Part shown: positions 58,680 to 64,000 of the stretch, piece by piece
Numbering within the stretch: the first letter of the stretch is position 1
Layout: every line of letters begins with the position of its first letter
NCBI RefSeq assembly: GCF_947179165.1
Contig: NC_077240.1
Span: 43,227,501-43,291,500, forward strand
Direction: 5' to 3'
Length of the DNA: 64,000 nt
Origin: Solanum dulcamara
Taxonomy: Eukaryota > Streptophyta > Magnoliopsida > Solanales > Solanaceae
Made by a program: the position numbers and the translations under genes
The notes under the pieces: generated by a model
The model's input: only the letters and a program-made list of their open reading frames with translations
What the model was told of the DNA's origin: nothing
The model's database searches: none

Positions 58680-61071
58680 TGTCACGATTCGACCTAGGGC
58701 CTAGTCGTAAAACAAAAATCAAAACCCCGAAGGGATCCAACCAAAACTCTTGTACATATCATAAGCATACATAATATAAAATAAAAGCGAAAATATCATA
58801 AGAGAGTCTAAACCATGAATAGTAAATGAAGAATATCATATGACAATATAGACTTGAAATATTTATCCAACTAGATGCCTCTACTCATAAACATTGGAGG
58901 GGGCTAAGACATGTCTCCAGCTCACCCTCAATAGAAAACATAAAAAAAAGTCTTTGAAAACAATAGCCAACTCGATGACTAGTCTCCGATAAATAAGGAC
59001 TCACCATAAACACCGCCGGATAGAAAAGCTTAACTAGCCACGTGAATGAATATGGTCTTCAACCTCAACCCATATATTATGAGACAATATAGGCAAAAAG
59101 TATGCATTAGTACGTTGGAATGTACTAATTATGAGGGCATGACATGCAACATAAATCATGAATGCAAGGGTCAAGTAAAACATATGATAAGATGAGATAA
59201 GTAATGTCATGAGAAAATCATAATGACCAAAGCATTTAAAAAGCATAAATTAAATCATGGCATGCATAAGAGATCATACATATATGGGATAGGAATCATA
59301 ACAATAATAAGACCATGTGAGCTATAACAAGGAATCCTCATACAATGAAGAAAAAGGAGAATCTACTTGCTAAGGCAGACTCTACCTCCACAAGATGGGT
59401 CATACATACGCTATATATGTATCCAATATCTAGGTCATGAAGGAAAACTACGGTGGCACATAGTTTAAGAGACATGTGGTTGCTACTAGGGCTTTTGGTA
59501 GGGCCCCCACCTCAAGTCCACTCGGTACTAAGTCAAATCTCACGGAACACATACATAGCATAAAAATCATAATGACATATATCATAGTCATGATCATAGG
59601 TTTGAAAATCATAGATTAGCTTATTTTCATAACATACTTGTAATGTGAGAATTGTCCTTTCATTATTACAATCATATTTGCATAATTCATATAGTTAGGT
59701 CCTAGGTCACCACATAGGGCCCTAAGTCACCTTACTTCATAACTTGCATGAAATTCATACCTTGAACGTACTTGTGATTCTTGATCACAATTCATACTTG
59801 AATTTAGAGTAAAACTCAAATGCATAATCAATTTGAATGAGATTCATGATAATACCTTTGAAATCATTGAATCCATAATCATACTTCATAATATCATCAT
59901 AGAAAATAGGCTTCATGCATGGACAATCATAATTCAACTTAAAATCATGTAATTCATATAGGAACATACTTATAATGATCATTCATAAACTTCTTTGCGT
60001 AAAGCACCTTTGAATTCATTAATAAAACTTTCATAGAATATAAGTTGAAAATTCATGATCATAACTTATACTTGAAATTAGGGTAACATATGAATGCATG
60101 ATCAATTTATTTGAAAACTCTGAAATTGACTTGAAAACATGCATGATCATATACCTCCTATCAACCTATACATAATTCATAAAGATAATATCATTAGGAA
60201 GTATAATTGAAAATACTCATAATTCACATTATAAACCCTAGAGATCAATATAGTAGAATTCATGGAATAACTCTTCAATTCAATGCAATAATCATGAATT
60301 TATATTAAAATAGATTCATAATCATAATTAGAATAATAATTCATGCAATTAGAATAGAGATCATAAAACTCATAAAATATCATACTTTAATTTGATAGAA
60401 AACTTGAGAAATTGATTGGTATTCATGAATGAAAGAATCCATAAATCAATACTTATATACCTTAAGTGAGAAGATCCACGAATTTTGAAGAATTTGAGAG
60501 TTTTGATGGAGAGCTTGAGTGAATTTATTTGAAGTATTCAATGGAGTCCTTGAGAGTCTTTTGTAGAGAGAGAAATATTTGAGTAGGTGAGTTATAGAAG
60601 AATAAATAGAATTAGAGGTTTGGGGTAGTTTATAGAGTATTATTAGGACCTAAAAATGCTTAGCTTCATTAACTAACAATTAGGGAAAAGTCTAAAGTGC
60701 CTTACTTAAAAACTGAATTCGAACAAAAAATATTGTCTAGGTCCGCGACGCGGAGGTGTTCTTTGATAGGCCAATTTCGAGCGAATGAGAATTTGGCTAG
60801 ATTTTGACTCTGGAAAAAACTTCACTGAAGGGAGCAAGTACGCGACGCGGAGATGCCGCGCACCTCATTGTTTTGCGCAGTTTCTTGAAAAATCTATCTT
60901 TCAATATACGGATCCTAAAAATCTACCAAGATCATTTTTCCACAGGTTTTGACTCCCTGATTGATATTCCGAACTCAGATTTGCCAAAAATATTAAGTAT
61001 AATGCATTACGTGAGTGGTCTATTACCTAGACATTTTTAAGGCACTTGTGAGAATTTTGAGAAATGTTACA
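58680..61071 (-). repeat. Element E 5' LTR (right in window)
   Basis: 2392 bp, partner of 52675-55074; the minus strand starts TGTAACATTTC and ends GACA. Palindromic unit near 59497-59515. Confidence 0.92.
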
Positions 61072-61076
61072 TTAAA

Positions 61077-61428
61077 TTAATTTTGAGTTGAAAAACTCAT
61101 CTACAAAAATGTGATTGATTGAAGTAGAACCTCAAAAACTAAAAAGGAGATTGTCGAGATATATGGTAGAGATTTTATTTGAGTAAATATATGAGGAATT
61201 AAAAAGCAAATTTTATCAACCAAAAAAGAGCAAACGAAGGAATTGTGAGATCTTGGCATATTAGAATTTTGAAAATGTGAGTGGGGGAATGAGCTGCTAA
61301 CTGTACTAATTAACCACCCTTAAATTTTAATCTGAATTTAAACTTACAATGACAATTAATTTTAAAAACTGATTTATATTTCTATTATGGTTTTAAATTG
61401 TAATTTATTATTTATTATTTAAATTAAT
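61077..61428. other. AT-rich spacer between element E and LTR G
   Basis: No gene or repeat recognised in these 352 bp. Confidence 0.5.
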
Positions 61429-64000
61429 TGTAAAGACCTAACCCGTCGTTACTAAAAATATTTACAGTAAAGGTATACGAGTCTCATTCGTCATAATATT
61501 AGGATCAATTTTTTAGTATGCGAGTGCATTATCTATGAATTAAGGTAGTACTATGCTCATATCTCAAAGTCAAGTTGAAAGTATCTTTCCGATTTAGTTT
61601 CGGACTTGAGTTTAAACTAGGGTTAACTTCAAATGACCATAACTCCCCTCCTATAAAGAATTCGGTAGTCCATGACCTATAAAATTAAAGTTCTATGAGT
61701 CTTCTTTCCAACTCCACTGAGTTTGCCTCATTTGAAGTTATGAGTAAAAAGTTATGCCCATTTTACTAGGCACTGTTCATACTGGGCTGCTAGAGCGGGA
61801 TTTGGGCCGCCAAAGTGGGATCCGATGGGCTAGAAGCTAAAGAGGGCATCTTTTTATTATCTCATTCTTCCCTTAAGTGTCAAAATAGATGAGGGTTACC
61901 CTAGAAACCCCCAAGAAGCTACTTTAGGCTTAGAGAGAAGGGAAAAAGAGATTCCTAGTTCAAGGAAGGCTACAACCCATGGATTTCAGGCTCGTCTCTA
62001 TAGATTCTCCTTCCAAAAGTCAAAGATTGTGCTATAATCCTTCTACAATTTATTGGCGCCCAGGTAGGATAGATTTCTCAATTGAATAGTTATAAATTCA
62101 TTCCCACTGCTTAATATAATGTAGATTGACAAGAGATTTCATGTTTAGGCCTTCAGACAAGGAGTCTGGATGGTTAATGATTGTCAATTATTGTTTAGAG
62201 TGGGAATGTATGTTGTGGGTCATGATTATTATGTGATTAGAGATAAAGGTTCAATCTTTGAATGTTAATCTTGGTGAAATTGTTTAGAAGTCCAATAATG
62301 CTTGTGAGATTAAGTGTAGACAATAGCTGGATTATAATGGAATCTTGAGACTTGGAAATTATGGACTATTGATGTATATAGAGGGATGTGTTTATACAAT
62401 AACTATGTGTGTTTATGATGACTATTTCTAGTGAGTTACTTGAGTAATGCGAATCGTGAAATAAAGGATGAATGTGAATGACTTAGTGTTGATAGTCTCT
62501 TTCCATGAATCTATTTGATTACCTGTGACTGTAGGTTATAGTTTAGTATATATCATAGAGAGTCTCTTAATAGTGTTTGAGTAATGTTGTGATATTAATC
62601 ATGCATTTAATTATTGTGGTTGAGTGATTGATATGTCGTGATTGGTCTACAATTTCAAAACCGTGAAATCTATAATCTTGAATTTACTCTACTAAAAGTT
62701 ATGCCTTGAATAAAGAAGGAATGATAAAATATTGTTAATGAAGGGAAAGATAGAATGAAACCAACGAAATGAATATTTGTGAACAATTACATGCAATGAA
62801 CCTGTTACTTGATTGTACAAGTGTGTGAACTATTTGTTATGAACTGCGATTGTGATATTGGATCGGGTGTGACGTTCTGACATATATATAGGATCGGGTG
62901 TCATGTTCTGACACATATATTGAATTGGGTGTCACGTTCCAACACATATATAGTTTGGGTATAGGTTCCATGAGAGAACCATTGTATGGCTATCATCTAT
63001 GAATTGATCTTGACTATATGGGTGATGATAAATAAACTAACCCGAATATAATTGAGCATGTCCATCCTGTGTAATAATTGATATGAAAGGATCGAAGGTC
63101 CAAGTGTTACCATATTTACTGTTGTATCTGAGATTTACCCTGCAAAACTATATATTGCTCCTGAAATGGTAAATTGATAATATGTTCTTGTATATGCTCG
63201 TTTGAATTATGTTATGGGTACTAGATACGTCAACATCATAGGTTGAGGTAATGGATAAACAAATACAGAGCTGTTGATGTGTTGTTAAGTGAAATTATTG
63301 ACTTAAAGTCATATATTGCTGATGTCCTATGGGCACATATGTTAAAGGGGCGATTTGAAGAGAAATTGAAGTTTCTGCCTTCGAACAGGCCGCTCTAGCG
63401 GAAGGAATACCGTTGTGGCGAAGCCGCCAAAGCGGGATAGGTCTCGCTACAGCGGGCCAGTGTGGTTAGAATATGAGCCTTAGCCCAACTAAATATTTCT
63501 CTCTTTCAAGTGAGATGCTAATTATTTTAGGACTAGGTGATAGTGTGAAAGCTAAAGGTAGTAGACTGGTTAGACAAAGTTAATGAGCCCGTAGTTCAGA
63601 AACTCATCTATGTGAAAAAGGGCTAGGCCTTGATCTGAATTAGAGTTGGCAGCGTACCAACCAGAAGGGATGAGAGTTAGGTTTAAACGACTTTAATGAG
63701 GTTAATGGATTGAAAAAAGTTTGTGCATAAAGGTTGCCAAGTGTATTTCCTTAAGAGCATGTTTTCTTCTTGTTGATTTCTTTATATTATGCGGTGGGTA
63801 TCAAGTTGACCGATGATGCCTATCAGTACGTGTTGTTTGTACTGATACTACTCTTTCTATGCCACTTGGTATAGTCTGGTTGCAAGGTTAGTGATGTTTC
63901 ATAGGTGAAGACGAAGATGAGTCTCCAACAACTTTTACTCTTCATTCCTTTGGGGGAGGGGGGAGCTGTGTCTTATTTTTATTTATACTCTGTATCTTTA
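61429..64000 (+). mobile_element. Partial LTR G (related to element A LTR), cut by window end
   Basis: Starts TGTAAAGACCTAACCCG after AT-rich DNA. Positions 62520-62750 align with element A's LTR (3770-3990), e.g. CCGTGAAATCTATAATCTTGAA, and 62855-62957 holds three or four GGGTGTCACGTTCTGACACATA-like units as in A. CCGCTCTAGCGG-type palindromes occur near 63390-63465. No LTR end or coding region is reached. Confidence 0.65.

Larger units (their letters stand above)
52675..61071 (-). mobile_element. Ty3-gypsy (Tekay-like) element E, old and internally deleted
   Basis: 8397 bp, minus strand, flanked by TTAAA at 52670-52674 and 61072-61076. LTRs at 52675-55074 and 58680-61071 differ at roughly one base in ten over the first 250 bp compared. 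Primer site next to the right LTR. Gag, protease and the start of RT are missing; the rest of pol is full of stops and gaps. Confidence 0.94.

Overview
The window is plant nuclear DNA made mostly of nested transposable elements. It contains one intact-looking host gene, a four-exon universal stress protein (USP) gene at 42629-45672 (+). The low GC content, Tekay/Del-type Ty3-gypsy elements, a solendovirus/cavemovirus-like endogenous pararetrovirus (EPRV), Stowaway MITEs and a hAT element together suggest a dicot, most likely Solanaceae. The family assignment is an inference.

Layout. (1) 1-2948 and 23603-29125: decayed, rearranged EPRV, mostly on the minus strand. Read on the minus strand the order is intergenic region, tRNA-Met primer site, two small ORFs, capsid, movement protein, two retropepsin-like domains, reverse transcriptase. 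A second RT/RNase H copy lies upstream in head-to-tail order, followed by scrambled pieces and two long ATT/ATC microsatellites. (2) 2949-23602: gypsy element A, inserted in the capsid zinc knuckle with a 5-bp CATAG duplication. A was later hit by gypsy element B (8815-17495, duplication AAAGG, LTRs that look identical) and by a 3.1-kb solo LTR, D (18593-21681, duplication TATTT). (3) 29448-31703 and 41268-41590: LTR-derived fragments, interrupted by gypsy element C (31704-41267, minus strand, duplication ACTTA). (4) 41591-46459: the USP gene with a MITE in its upstream region, and a LINE fragment plus a second MITE in its third intron. (5) 46468-49740: a non-autonomous hAT element with an 8-bp duplication and remnants of both ends of a transposase. 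(6) 49749-52669: AT-rich DNA with no gene seen. (7) 52675-61071: old gypsy element E, minus strand, internally deleted. (8) 61429-64000: start of another A-like LTR, cut by the window end.

Relative ages follow from nesting and LTR similarity. The EPRV is older than A, and A is older than both B and D. C is young (LTRs differ by few bases plus one repeat unit), B is youngest, and E is old. No complete autonomous element was found. Element C is closest: its gag-pol is a single frame broken only by four stop codons. Nothing here behaves as a multi-gene system beyond these elements. The most unusual signals are the two consecutive retropepsin-like domains in the EPRV, element B's identical LTRs combined with a dead gag and a substituted protease aspartate, and glutamine-to-stop changes as the main lesion in element C.
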